From Porphyromonas vaginalis (GTDB taxonomy: Bacteria; Bacteroidota; Bacteroidia; Bacteroidales; Porphyromonadaceae), in NCBI RefSeq assembly GCF_958301595.1, contig NZ_CATQJU010000001.1, forward strand, positions 1,302,001 through 1,366,000: DNA of 64,000 bases, written 5' to 3'. Under the pieces are notes generated by a model. The model was not told the origin of the DNA. It did not search any database and was given only the letters and a program-made list of their open reading frames with translations. Both the position numbers and the translations under genes were made by a program. Shown piece by piece: positions 25,879-34,398 of this stretch. How positions within the stretch are numbered: the stretch's first letter is position 1; every line of letters begins with the position of its first letter.

Positions 25879-27353
25879 TACAGAGCGAAGGCTTCTAGAT
25901 TTTGACGAGCTACTGCAGCGTCTGTCGTGGTAAGAGCTTGGCGCAGGTATTGCTCCGCCAGCTGCTCATTGCCCGAGAGCATGTAGTAGACTCCTATATT
26001 ATTGTATGCGGCAGGCTCCGCTTGGAGCGGCTGTAGTATCTGCCATGCCTCCGCGAGCTTACCCTCTAGGAGTAGCCGGCGGCTGTAGTTAAGCTGTGCA
26101 CCGACGTTGGTCGGGTTGCAGGTCGCTGCTATGCGGTAGACCTCGTCAGCGTTGCGTCCCTGCTGCTCGTAAGCGGCAGCTATGCGGTTCAGCTCCGAGA
26201 CGGATAGATCCTTCGGTCTGGTCTTCATAATCTCGATGGACTCCTCTAGGCTAAAGGCACGCATCTCATACTCTAGGCGTAGCGTAGAGCGACGCAGGGG
26301 TGGGTAGACGTTGCGTAGCAGGTCGCCATAAGTGGATAGCTTGGCCAGCTCCTCCTGACGACGCTCCGGTGTATAGTCAGCGCTCAGGATGGATAAGACA
26401 TCCTCTTGGTCTGCACGACCTGTAGAGCGCCCGATCACCTCGCGTAGCCCTGTCCAGTCAGCACCCGCACCGATCACCTGGAGATTGCCAAAGAGCGTCT
26501 CGCCATACTGCTCTATGAGGTACTGCTTGATGCTCTGAGCACGACGCTCGGAGAGTCCCTTGTTGTGTAGCTCTGGTCCCTCGGGAGAGGCGTAGCCCGT
26601 GATGCTTCCGAGGACAACCTTGTAGCTCGTCGGATCTTTCAGGATAGGAGCCAAGGCGTTGCTCAGTGCTGTCAGCTGCTCGTTGTTTTGTCTGTAGTTA
26701 GGCAAAACCTCGGAGCGATCAAAGCGGTAGTTGATCCGCAGCTCGATCTCCTCTTGACGTCTCTTCGTTGGCTCGTCTTGAGCTGCTAGGAGCGGCGAGA
26801 GATTGTCCTCAGTGATGGTGATGCGGTCAGGCTTAGCCGGTGTCAAGGCGAGGAGCCCCAGCGGGTCAGTATCGCAGCAGTCCATACCGTAGTAGCGCAT
26901 CTCTAGCGCTCCAGTAGCACCCTTAGGGAGTGCCTGCGTGACCTCATAGTTGATAGTGAGCGGCTCCGCATCGTGTTGCCCCGAGAGGGTAGCGACACCA
27001 TAAGGACGGGTATTCATATACTCCTCGTGACTCTGGAGAGCCACCTCGCGCTCGTAGTAAGGAGCCTGCCACTTACCATTGAGGATCAAGTGTGGCAGGA
27101 GTATCTCTTCAGCCTGAGCCGTCTTGTAGACAGGCTGTATGAGGAGTGCTTTGCTCCGAGGGGTAGCATCTTGGGGAATGACTATTTGACAAGATACTGA
27201 GAGGACTCCAGCGTGGTTACGCACCTGCAGGCTCTCATACTGTATTGCATCGGTCCGGAAGCCACTCTGCGCTGTCAGCGTCACAGACGATAGGGTAGCG
27301 ACGAGTAGCAGAGAGCTGAGACAACTTATTATATAGGTCGTAAATGTCTTCAT
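25878..27353 (-). CDS. DUF3868 and OmpA-like domain protein of the fimbrial operon
   Basis: 491 aa with a signal peptide (1-28, ending TLTAQ). An N-terminal DUF3868 region (about 30-195, VSCQIVIPQDATPRSKALLIQPVY) is followed by an OmpA-like peptidoglycan-binding domain (about 205-320, INYRFDRSEVLPNYRQNN, ITGYASPEGPELHNKGLSERRAQSIKQYL). A C-terminal region holds two tetratricopeptide-like helices (NIGVYYMLSGNEQLAEQYLRQAL). Such proteins sit next to DUF3575 genes in Bacteroidales fimbrial operons and probably link the assembly to peptidoglycan. Confidence 0.87.
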   Translation of the reverse strand: MKTFTTYIISCLSSLLLVATLSSVTLTAQSGFRTDAIQYESLQVRNHAGVLSVSCQIVIPQDATPRSKALLIQPVYKTAQAEEILLPHLILNGKWQAPYYEREVALQSHEEYMNTRPYGVATLSGQHDAEPLTINYEVTQALPKGATGALEMRYYGMDCCDTDPLGLLALTPAKPDRITITEDNLSPLLAAQDEPTKRRQEEIELRINYRFDRSEVLPNYRQNNEQLTALSNALAPILKDPTSYKVVLGSITGYASPEGPELHNKGLSERRAQSIKQYLIEQYGETLFGNLQVIGAGADWTGLREVIGRSTGRADQEDVLSILSADYTPERRQEELAKLSTYGDLLRNVYPPLRRSTLRLEYEMRAFSLEESIEIMKTRPKDLSVSELNRIAAAYEQQGRNADEVYRIAATCNPTNVGAQLNYSRRLLLEGKLAEAWQILQPLQAEPAAYNNIGVYYMLSGNEQLAEQYLRQALTTTDAAVARQNLEAFAL

Positions 27354-27363
27354 AGGGCGTGTA

Positions 27364-27975
27364 TTACTTCAGGTAGTAGATAATGTTGAGAGCAGCCTTG
27401 GTAGGAGCAAAGGACCCTTTGCTGCCCTGAGACTGTAGGGTGCCACAGGCACCGCACTCATACTGCTTGTAGCGTGTGTAGACGTAGCCAGCACCGAGAG
27501 ATAGCTCTACGCCCCATCGCTTAGCAAACGCCCACTGGTAGCCCCACGAGAGACCCACCCCCACGAGGTCACCATCATAGCGACGATCCTTCAGCTGCTC
27601 GGGGAGAGGTAGCCCACCCACGTTGTAGGTAGCATAGATCCCATGCAGGCCGATGAAGTGCCGCTCGAAGGTTTTGCAGGGCCACCACTTGACCTCGGGC
27701 ATGACCAGTAGGTGCATCGCCTTAGGGTTAGCATTGACCTGAGCCCCATTGGAGAGTGTTACTTGACGGTCACTGGGGAATTGCCATGGGTTGTACCCCA
27801 CGAGGATCGAACCGCTCCACTGCGAAGCGATGCGAAAGTCCACACCCGCATTGAGTGTCGAGGTGGCTAGGTATAGCGTATTGACCTTGGCACCTACTTG
27901 CTGCGCTGACAGATGACCAGCGAGCGTGAGGAGCAGGCATACGAGCAAAGTCTTATAAAGGTTTCTCATAGACAA
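27364..27975 (-). CDS. DUF3575 domain protein of the fimbrial operon
   Basis: 203 aa with a signal peptide (about 1-25, ending LSAQQ). The mature part has the DUF3575 pattern, a small outer-membrane beta-barrel-like protein (AKVNTLYLATSTLNAGVDFRIASQWSGSILVGYNPWQF, VEWKWWPCKTFERHFIG-like motif, VGLSWGYQWAFAKRWGVELSLGAGY). First gene of the five-gene fimbrial operon, 10 bp before the DUF3868 gene. A second ATG six bases in is an alternative start. No clear TAnnTTTG promoter was seen in the ~400 bp upstream. Confidence 0.85.
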   Translation of the reverse strand: MSMRNLYKTLLVCLLLTLAGHLSAQQVGAKVNTLYLATSTLNAGVDFRIASQWSGSILVGYNPWQFPSDRQVTLSNGAQVNANPKAMHLLVMPEVKWWPCKTFERHFIGLHGIYATYNVGGLPLPEQLKDRRYDGDLVGVGLSWGYQWAFAKRWGVELSLGAGYVYTRYKQYECGACGTLQSQGSKGSFAPTKAALNIIYYLK

Positions 27976-28363
27976 ACTGTTTTTTTCTTAGGATGCTTCA
28001 AGCGACTCGCATAGTCTCTTGAAGCCTATCAAGCCAACGGAGGTGAGAGGGGCTATGTATCTAGCTCTGGGGCTGTATAGCATTTCTCGGAGAGGGCTCG
28101 TCTCAAGCACTCTGGGCGAGAAGTGGATTCGGCTGAGAGTCGAGGGTACACATTTCTAACAACCTACGGTCGTAACGGTTTTGCGTTTCGTAAACTCTCA
28201 CGTTCGCTAAGGAGTGGGGAAGAACACTGTGTATGTATTTAAAAGAGGCTACGCACTCCTCTAGTGATCTCGCAACGAAGATACGACAAATAATCGAGTA
28301 AACCAAAAATCACTGATCTAAACCATGTGAGTTCTATAACGATCGGTCCTCTAGAAAGCACGA

Positions 28364-28408
28364 AGCCCGCTGCAGGAGCGCACTCGTCGTGCATCCTGGC
28401 AGCGGGCT
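28364..28408 (-). terminator. Probable terminator after the P-type ATPase gene
   Basis: A hairpin of AGCCCGCTGC-AGGA with TCCT-GGCAGCGGGCT (one bulge) and an inner GCAC/GTGC pairing. It lies 32 bp after the ATPase stop on the minus strand. The T-tract is weak. Confidence 0.65.
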
Positions 28409-28439
28409 ATTCAGTCTTAGGAGTGAGACGAAGCTCGGC

Positions 28440-30314
28440 TTACTTGACTGGTCGTAAGGCGCGCATCGCGTTGAGCACGGCGAGGACGGTCACGCCTACA
28501 TCGGCGAAGACGGCCATCCACATAGTGGCTACACCGAGCAGAGCCAGGAGCAGTACCAATACCTTGATACCTATGGCAAACCAAGCGTTCTGAAGGGCAA
28601 TGTTGACCGTGTGTCGTGCGATGCGTATGGCAGTAGCGATCTTGAGCGTATTGTCGTCCATGATGACCACGTCGGCCGCCTCTATGGCAGCATCAGAGCC
28701 TAGTCCACCCATGGCGATACCCACATCGGCACGCGCTAGGACAGGCGCATCGTTGATACCATCGCCTACGAAGAGAACGGTGCCTCGGGCCGGCTGCTCG
28801 AGGATCGTCACGAGGCGTGCCAGCTTGTCCGCAGGCAGCAGATCCGCGTAGTACTCGGTGATGCCCACCTGCTGTGCTACCTCACGAGCTACCTCCACGT
28901 GGTCGCCTGTGAGCATAACCAGCTGGCGGATGCCTAGACGGCTCAACTCCTCGATCGTCTGGCTAGACTCCTCCTTGATCGTGTCCGAGACGACAATATG
29001 TCCCGCATAGTTGCCGTCGATAGCCGCATGCACGATAGTACCCGCATGGTCGCAGGGTTGCCACTGAGCACCGATAGACTCCATGAGCGCTACGTTGCCC
29101 ACGTGAACTACGGAGCCGTTGACACGCGCCTTGACGCCTCGCCCGGCAAGCTCCTCGACCTCCTCGATAGAGCAGTCGTCCTGCTCGTTGGGGTAGGCGT
29201 TACGCAGCGAGGCAGCGATCGGGTGTGTGGAGTGACGCTCCACGTGAGCCACCATGTGTAGCAGGTGGTTCGCCTCGCAGGCTGTCGGATGCACCGCATT
29301 GGCGGTAAAAGTGCCTTTCGTCAGGGTGCCTGTTTTGTCAAAAAGGACGGCACGTGCCTTCGCCAAAGCATCCATATAGTTGGCTCCCTTGACCAAGATA
29401 CCCGCCCGTGAAGCGCCTCCGATACCGGCAAAGAAGGAGAGCGGGATGGAGATGACTAGAGCGCAGGGACAGGAGATGACTAGGAAGGTCAGTGCCCTGT
29501 AAAGCCAGGTGGCGAAGTGCTCGGTGAAGCTTCCTGTCAGGAGGGGTGGAATGAAGGCGAGCAGGAGAGCGACAATCACTACGACGGGCGTGTAGACACG
29601 GGCGAAGCGACGTATGAACGTCTCGCTCCGTGACTTATGATCGGTGGCATGCTCGACCATCTCGATGATCTTAGAGGCGGTGGAGTCGCCCGCAGTCTTG
29701 GCAACGCGGACGGTGAGCAGACCCGATAGGTTGACACAGCCAGACATAACCTCGTCCTCGACGGTGACGCTGCGGGGTACGCTCTCGCCCGTGAGTGCGA
29801 CCGTGTTAAGAGCTGAGGAGCCCTCGATAACGAATCCGTCCAGTGGAACCCGCTCACCAGGCTTGATGATGATCGTCTCGCCCACGGCTACTTCCTCAGG
29901 GGCAACCGTCTGCTCGACACCGTCGCGTAGCACGTTTGCCGTGTCGGGACGTATCTCGAGGAGGTGGGAAACGGCACGACGGCTCTTGCCCTCGGCATAC
30001 CCCTCGAAGAGCTCGCCCAGCTGGAAGAAGAGCATCACAAAGACCGCCTCGGGGAACTGCGCCTCGGCTCCCGGCAGGAAGCCTATGCAGAGCGCGCCCA
30101 CGGTGGCGATGCTCATGAGGAAGTGCTCGTCAAAGAGTTCGCCATGCGCCACGCCCTCGACCGCCTCGCCGAGCACGTCATACCCTATAATAAGGTATGG
30201 CACGAGGTAGACCAAGAGGAGCTGCCACATCGGGAGCGCGCAGGTGCGCTCCACGATATAGGCCCCGATGAGTAGCAGGGCTGTGAGTATGATACGTATT
30301 AGTTTCTTCTTCAT
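28440..30314 (-). CDS. Heavy metal P1B-type ATPase (Zn2+/Cd2+/Pb2+ exporter)
   Basis: 624 aa from the ATG at 30314; an in-frame ATG at 30413 lies before the likely promoter and is not used. Motifs are actuator TGES, the metal-site SCPCALVISIP in a membrane helix, phosphorylation DKTGTLTKG, HP (STHPIAASL), and hinge GDGINDAPVLARADVGIAMG. The last helices have NAWFAIGIK and FADVGVTVLAVLNAMR, with the Lys and Asp that mark the ZntA-like P1B-2 group. The usual N-terminal heavy-metal-associated CxxC domain is absent. It would export zinc or cadmium from the cytoplasm. A TACCTTTG -7 motif lies at 30341-30348. Confidence 0.95.
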   Translation of the reverse strand: MKKKLIRIILTALLLIGAYIVERTCALPMWQLLLVYLVPYLIIGYDVLGEAVEGVAHGELFDEHFLMSIATVGALCIGFLPGAEAQFPEAVFVMLFFQLGELFEGYAEGKSRRAVSHLLEIRPDTANVLRDGVEQTVAPEEVAVGETIIIKPGERVPLDGFVIEGSSALNTVALTGESVPRSVTVEDEVMSGCVNLSGLLTVRVAKTAGDSTASKIIEMVEHATDHKSRSETFIRRFARVYTPVVVIVALLLAFIPPLLTGSFTEHFATWLYRALTFLVISCPCALVISIPLSFFAGIGGASRAGILVKGANYMDALAKARAVLFDKTGTLTKGTFTANAVHPTACEANHLLHMVAHVERHSTHPIAASLRNAYPNEQDDCSIEEVEELAGRGVKARVNGSVVHVGNVALMESIGAQWQPCDHAGTIVHAAIDGNYAGHIVVSDTIKEESSQTIEELSRLGIRQLVMLTGDHVEVAREVAQQVGITEYYADLLPADKLARLVTILEQPARGTVLFVGDGINDAPVLARADVGIAMGGLGSDAAIEAADVVIMDDNTLKIATAIRIARHTVNIALQNAWFAIGIKVLVLLLALLGVATMWMAVFADVGVTVLAVLNAMRALRPVK

Positions 30315-30394
30315 AAGATATAGATGTACTGTTACGGAGGCAAAGGTAGAGCTATCTGGGTGCAACTCCGTTGCAAAAGTGCCGCCCCCCACAG

Positions 30395-30522
30395 TTTCCC
30401 AAAAACTTTCCACCTTTGGAAAAATAAATTTCCAACGCTGGAAAGTTTAGTTTCCTCCGTTGGAAAACTATTTTTCCTCCCTTGGAACTAAAAAGTTCCA
30501 AGAGGGGAACAACTTTTGGAAC
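30395..30522. repeat. Cluster of TTTCC-N6-GGAAA imperfect palindromes, second copy
   Basis: Units such as TTTCCAACGCTGGAAA and TTTCCTCCGTTGGAAA, and at the end AAGTTCCAAGAGGGGAAC. Its first 40 bp match the start of the cluster at 971-1086. It lies upstream of the divergent P-type ATPase gene. Confidence 0.72.
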
Positions 30523-30746
30523 TCGTACATATCATGGAATCAGCGCAGTACGAAGAACTATTTTGTGGGGATGCTAGCCGTGACGATACCCTGTGGGGGC
30601 GCAGTAACACCAGTCAAGAGCTAACAGCCAAGAGCCAACAGCTAACGGACACAACGCTCGCCCTCCCACCAATACTCTCGTGCGTCCCTACAAATACTGC
30701 TGCTACAGCGTCTGATGTCTGAACTTTTCGTGTTGATGTGGTTTGT

Positions 30747-30898
30747 GTAGGGGCGGACCTGCGTGTCCGCCCACATAGCATACAACGCTCTGACGAGAAC
30801 GGGCGGACACATAGGTCCGCCCCTACAAAGGGATACTCGTCTCGCTCTAACCTCTAACTTCTAATCTCTAACCTCTAATCTCTAACTTCTAATTTCTA
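30747..30898. repeat. REP-like inverted pair followed by a heptamer array
   Basis: GTAGGGGCGGACC (30747) and GGTCCGCCCCTAC (ending 30826) enclose about 50 bp. A run of CTCTAACCTCTAACTTCTAA-type heptamers follows at 30841-30898, directly before the TACCTTTG motif of the next gene. Confidence 0.8.
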
Positions 30899-30899
30899 A

Positions 30900-30907
30900 G
30901 TACCTTT
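30900..30907 (+). promoter_or_regulatory. -7 promoter element before the UbiA-like gene
   Basis: TACCTTTG matches the Bacteroidetes -7 consensus 40 bp before the ATG at 30948. A good -33 element was not found, because the upstream 60 bp are the heptamer array. Confidence 0.45.
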
Positions 30908-30947
30908 GTGCAGACTCATTCCTCATCCTATCAACCGTCACTGCCAG

Positions 30948-31838
30948 ATGAATCTCGCTACCTTACCACGTCTGCTACGTTGCGATCAGTGGATCAAGAA
31001 CCTCTTTGTCCTAGCACCCGCCTTCTTCGGCGGAGTGCTCCTAGACTCGTCGCTCTGGGGTGGCTTGGTGGTGGCGTTTTTTGCCTTCTCGCTACTCTCC
31101 TCCTCGATCTACATCGTCAACGACATCGTGGATCAAGCGCGTGATCGCCTGCATCCTAAGAAACGGCTACGCCCGATAGCCTCTGGGGCGGTCTCGATAC
31201 CGGTCGCGTGGACCATGGCCGCTCTCTTACTGATCCTTGCGGTGGCTCTGCCGCTGGCACTCCTACCTCGTGCACTCTGGTGTCAAACGCTCGGGATCAT
31301 GGGTGGCTATTGGCTGCTCAACGTCTGCTACAGCTACTGGCTCAAGCGAATAGCGGTGGTCGACGTGGTCTCTATCTCGGTGGGCTTCGTGCTGCGGGTG
31401 CTACTCGGCGGTATCGTCGCTGGGGTGGTGGTCTCGGAGTGGCTCGTGGTGATGACGTTGCTCCTGTCGCTCTTCCTGGCCCTAGCCAAGCGACGCGATG
31501 ACTACCTCCTCTACGAACGCAGTGGGGTAGCGATGCGACAAGCTATCAAGGGGTACAATCGCCCCTTCCTAGACCATACGCTGACAATGATCGTGGGCGT
31601 CCTACTCATCTGCTACCTCCTCTACACGCTCTCGGCCGAGGTGCATGCGGAGCCTGGCGGGGACTACCTCTACCTGACGGCACTCCCAGTGCTCGTGGGC
31701 TTGCTGCGTTACCTTCAGATCACACTCGTAGAGGAGCGAAGCGGGAGCCCTACGCAGGTGGTCTACCAGGATGCGATCATCGGCATCTGCGTCGTGGTGT
31801 GGGGTGTGCTCTTTGGGCTATTACGCTATGTGGTATAA
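30948..31838 (+). CDS. UbiA-family prenyltransferase, decaprenyl-phosphate phosphoribosyltransferase-like
   Basis: 296 aa from ATG 30948; an upstream in-frame ATG at 30906 overlaps the promoter motif. The N-terminal LLRCDQWIKNLFVLAPAFF is characteristic of the DPPR synthase branch of UbiA. The Mg-pyrophosphate motif follows as NDIVDQARDRLHPKKRLRPIASG, and eight or nine membrane helices are predicted. In mycobacteria this branch transfers 5-phosphoribose from PRPP to a polyprenyl phosphate. The next two genes encode a HAD phosphatase and a polytopic membrane protein, which would suit dephosphorylation and use of such a lipid. The pathway is inferred. Confidence 0.85.
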   Translation: MNLATLPRLLRCDQWIKNLFVLAPAFFGGVLLDSSLWGGLVVAFFAFSLLSSSIYIVNDIVDQARDRLHPKKRLRPIASGAVSIPVAWTMAALLLILAVALPLALLPRALWCQTLGIMGGYWLLNVCYSYWLKRIAVVDVVSISVGFVLRVLLGGIVAGVVVSEWLVVMTLLLSLFLALAKRRDDYLLYERSGVAMRQAIKGYNRPFLDHTLTMIVGVLLICYLLYTLSAEVHAEPGGDYLYLTALPVLVGLLRYLQITLVEERSGSPTQVVYQDAIIGICVVVWGVLFGLLRYVV

Positions 31839-31850
31839 AAGGGTAAGCGC

Positions 31851-32441
31851 GTGGATACGATAGCAATCTTTGACCTAGATGGTACGCTCACACGGCGAGA
31901 CACGCTCTTGCCGTGGCTGGTGCAGATGCAGTCGCGCGGTTCGCTCGTGTGGCATCTGCCTTACTACCTCTATCAGTATGCTGCCTATCGGCTGAGCGGT
32001 GGAGCGGCTGATCGCTACAAAGAGCGCATCATTGGCACGGTGGTGCGTGGCTGGAGCTATGAGGAGGGCCTGCAGCGGGAAGTGGCTTTTGCAGATCAGA
32101 TAGACCAGATGCTCCGCCCCGAGGCTATACGTCGGCTGGAGCAGCATCAGCGTGACGGACATCGGACGGTCTTGCTGACCGCTTCGACAGATCTGGCGGT
32201 CTCGTCGTGGGCTAGGCGTCGTGGCTTTGACCTGGTGCTGGCCACGGAGCTGGAGCTGGCAGAAGGCCTCTATACGGGACGTTTTGCCACGCCCAACTGT
32301 AAGGGCGCCGAAAAGGTGCGCCGGCTGGACTTAGCCCTCCCGGAGTGGCGAAAGGTCACAACATACGGCTATGGCGACAGCGCGAGTGATCGTGACTTCC
32401 TGGCACTATGTACGAAGCATTACTATGGGACTTTTGAATAG
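31851..32441 (+). CDS. HAD-IB family phosphatase
   Basis: 196 aa, starting at GTG 31851, 12 bp after the prenyltransferase gene. It has HAD motif I FDLDGTLTRRDT, motif II LLTASTD, the Lys region KGAEKVRRL and motif IV YGDSASDRDFL, in the order of phosphoserine-phosphatase-like HAD-IB enzymes. In this context it may remove the 5-phosphate of a polyprenyl-phosphoribose intermediate, doing the job of the PAP2-type phosphatase in mycobacteria. That is inference from neighbours. No signal peptide, so it would act on the cytoplasmic face. Confidence 0.88.
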   Translation: MDTIAIFDLDGTLTRRDTLLPWLVQMQSRGSLVWHLPYYLYQYAAYRLSGGAADRYKERIIGTVVRGWSYEEGLQREVAFADQIDQMLRPEAIRRLEQHQRDGHRTVLLTASTDLAVSSWARRRGFDLVLATELELAEGLYTGRFATPNCKGAEKVRRLDLALPEWRKVTTYGYGDSASDRDFLALCTKHYYGTFE

Positions 32442-33630
32442 GCAGTTACTACGGCGGTGGCGGGTGGAGCTACTATGCCTGCTGGGTGTCTGGGCATTGC
32501 TCTCCGTTCTAGCACTCTATATTTATAGCACTGGGCTGCTGATGCCGCAGGATGACGCTATCGGTGCTTACCTCGGGTATGACAACTACTTCCGCTTCAC
32601 GACGCGGGGCGGGGCGTGGGATGTGAGCCACCCGCTGATCACGCCGCTATACCTTATTAATAGGGCGCTAATGGTACCGCTCCTGGGCGAAGGGGGCGCA
32701 CTCGTTGGCATACTCCTCGCCTCGGCACTCCTGATGGCTATTGCCGTGGCGGGATGCTGCGGTTATCTGCGGCATGTGGTGCAGCTCGATGCGAGACGCA
32801 GTCTGCTCCTCTCGGGGCTCCTCCTCTCCACCTTTACGGTGATGACGCTCTCCTTTACGGTCGAGAGCTATCCGCTCTCAATGGCGCTGCTCGTCTTATC
32901 CCTCCTCTGTCTGAGCGGTCAGCTGAAGCAAGAGAAACGCCTGTCGGGCTGGCATGCTACGCTCTGGAGCCTCCTGCTGGGTGGCGTGACGCTGACAAAC
33001 TTTGCCAAGCCGCTCTCGCTGCTCCTCCTGAGCAAAGAAGAGTCGCTCTGGCAGCGGGCACGCAAAGTTTTTCTCCCGACACTCCTCCTGCTGGCACTCG
33101 TTGTGGCGGTGGGGTGGTTCTACCACCAGAGAGGGGGCGGACCAGAGGCCGAGGAATCGATGCTCACGGCTCAGGTCAACGATCTGCTACGCTTTCAGAC
33201 AAGGTCGACCGATCTCGTGCCAGACTTCTTCGGTCATCCGCTCCTCATCAGCGATCTGGAGCTGCGTGAACTGCATGGCGAGACGGTGCTGAGACCTACG
33301 CCCTATGCTTGCTGGGCTATGGAGTTGCTTCCGTGGGGCGTGGTGCTACTGCTCCTCGCGATGATCTGGGTTGGACGACGCTACCCTTTGGCCTGGGCCA
33401 TACCGCTCTACCTAGCGGTCGATGTGGCGGTGCATCTCGTCGGTGGCTACGGGCTAGACGAAGCGATTATCTTCGGGGGGCACTGGGTCTTCCTAGTGCC
33501 GATGGCGCTGGGCTGGCTCTACCGTGTGGTGCCTAGGCAGGCCTACCGATATATGGACCTCGTGCTGCTACTCCTATCTATATATATGTGTACCCACAAC
33601 CTGTGGGTCATCTTACTACGCTTAGGCTGA
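32425..33630 (+). CDS. Polytopic membrane protein, possible lipid-linked-sugar glycosyltransferase (DUF6080-like)
   Basis: 401 aa from ATG 32425, which overlaps the end of the HAD gene by 17 bp; an in-frame ATG at 32371 would overlap more. About ten hydrophobic segments are present, with an acidic early loop after the first helix (MPQDDAIGAYLGYDNYFRF). That position is where GT-C type glycosyltransferases keep catalytic acidic residues. The overall pattern resembles DUF6080 proteins of Bacteroidales (from memory). Being third in a cassette with a phosphoribosyl-prenyl transferase and phosphatase, it may transfer the pentose to a surface glycan. Confidence 0.7.
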   Translation: MGLLNRQLLRRWRVELLCLLGVWALLSVLALYIYSTGLLMPQDDAIGAYLGYDNYFRFTTRGGAWDVSHPLITPLYLINRALMVPLLGEGGALVGILLASALLMAIAVAGCCGYLRHVVQLDARRSLLLSGLLLSTFTVMTLSFTVESYPLSMALLVLSLLCLSGQLKQEKRLSGWHATLWSLLLGGVTLTNFAKPLSLLLLSKEESLWQRARKVFLPTLLLLALVVAVGWFYHQRGGGPEAEESMLTAQVNDLLRFQTRSTDLVPDFFGHPLLISDLELRELHGETVLRPTPYACWAMELLPWGVVLLLLAMIWVGRRYPLAWAIPLYLAVDVAVHLVGGYGLDEAIIFGGHWVFLVPMALGWLYRVVPRQAYRYMDLVLLLLSIYMCTHNLWVILLRLG

Positions 33631-33664
33631 CAAGGCACGGATCGCGTGTAACGATGATACGTGT

Positions 33665-34140
33665 AACCCTTTGTAGGGAAGCTCGGTCGAGCGTCCGTTT
33701 GCTGTTGGCTTTTGGCCGTTAGCTCTTGGCTGGTGTTACTGAGCCCTGTAGGGACGCACGGTCGAGCGTCCGTTGTATCAAAACGATACGTGTAACCCGT
33801 TACGTCGCCCTGTAGGGACGCACGATCTGTGCGTCCGTTGTATCAAGGCGATACGTGTCCCCTTTACGTCACCATGTAGGGACGCACGAGAGTATCTAGT
33901 GGGAGGGCGTCCGTTGTGTCAAAACGATACGTCTAACCCGTTACGTCGACATGTAGGGACGCACGAGAGTATCTAGCGGGAGGGCGTCTGTTGTGTCAAA
34001 GGTTATGGTGTCGTTACACGTCACGGCTGGTTCGGGGACGGATGCACGATAGTGTCTAGTGGAATGGCGTCTGTTGTAGAACGAAAGTTACAGCATAGTC
34101 TCGCTGGTTCGGGGACGGACGCACTGATCGTGCGTCCCTA
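33665..34140. repeat. Array of ~60-65-bp REP-like units (GTAGGGACGCACG type)
   Basis: Repeated TGTAGGGACGCACG ... GCGTCCGTTGT-TCAAAACGATACGT-TAACCC units, about six to seven with variable decay, starting near 33665 and ending near 34140 with GACGCACTGATCGTGCGTCC. A TTRGCYN-type run is embedded at 33700-33737. Related single units occur at 17925-17970 and 3072-3122. The ~770-bp interval 33631-34398 holds only this array and the left end of the IS110 element. Confidence 0.8.
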
Positions 34141-34199
34141 CTTTAAGTTTGCAGAGTGAAAAGAAATCGACCCGAGAATAGGTCAGTTGAACGGGTTGT

Positions 34200-34390
34200 T
34201 TTTACCTTTGTTGTAGTAAGGTAAGGACAGCAACCAGAGGGTAATCTATCGTCCCTACGAGGCCTTGAGCCTAAGCTCTGTTAGAGACCCTCTGGAGTTC
34301 AGCTACTCGAGACTTATTAGAAAGAGAGGCCCAGAGCCTAATTAAAGTAATAGCCTAATGTAGCCTAGCTGCCTTATCAAATATTCAAGT
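34200..34390 (+). ncRNA. Candidate bridge RNA region of the IS110 element
   Basis: The non-coding left end contains a 9-bp stem CCAGAGGGT (34234-34242) with ACCCTCTGG (34287-34295), enclosing a 44-nt region with a smaller GAGC-CTAA-GCTC hairpin (34267-34278). A bridge RNA encoded in the left non-coding end is known for IS621 and other IS110-group elements. That this stretch is transcribed and acts as a guide here is inference. Confidence 0.4.
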
Positions 34391-34398
34391 ACAAAGTT

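Noticed and set aside
28103-28360. Possible small gene before the fimbrial operon
   Set aside because: Short, no homology pattern, and no start context. The ~460 bp from 27976 to 28439 hold only the P-type ATPase terminator that I can support.
33665-34140. Possible CRISPR array or repeat-in-toxin coding region
   Set aside because: The interval between palindromes is itself repeated, no spacers are unique, and no long credible reading frame exists.
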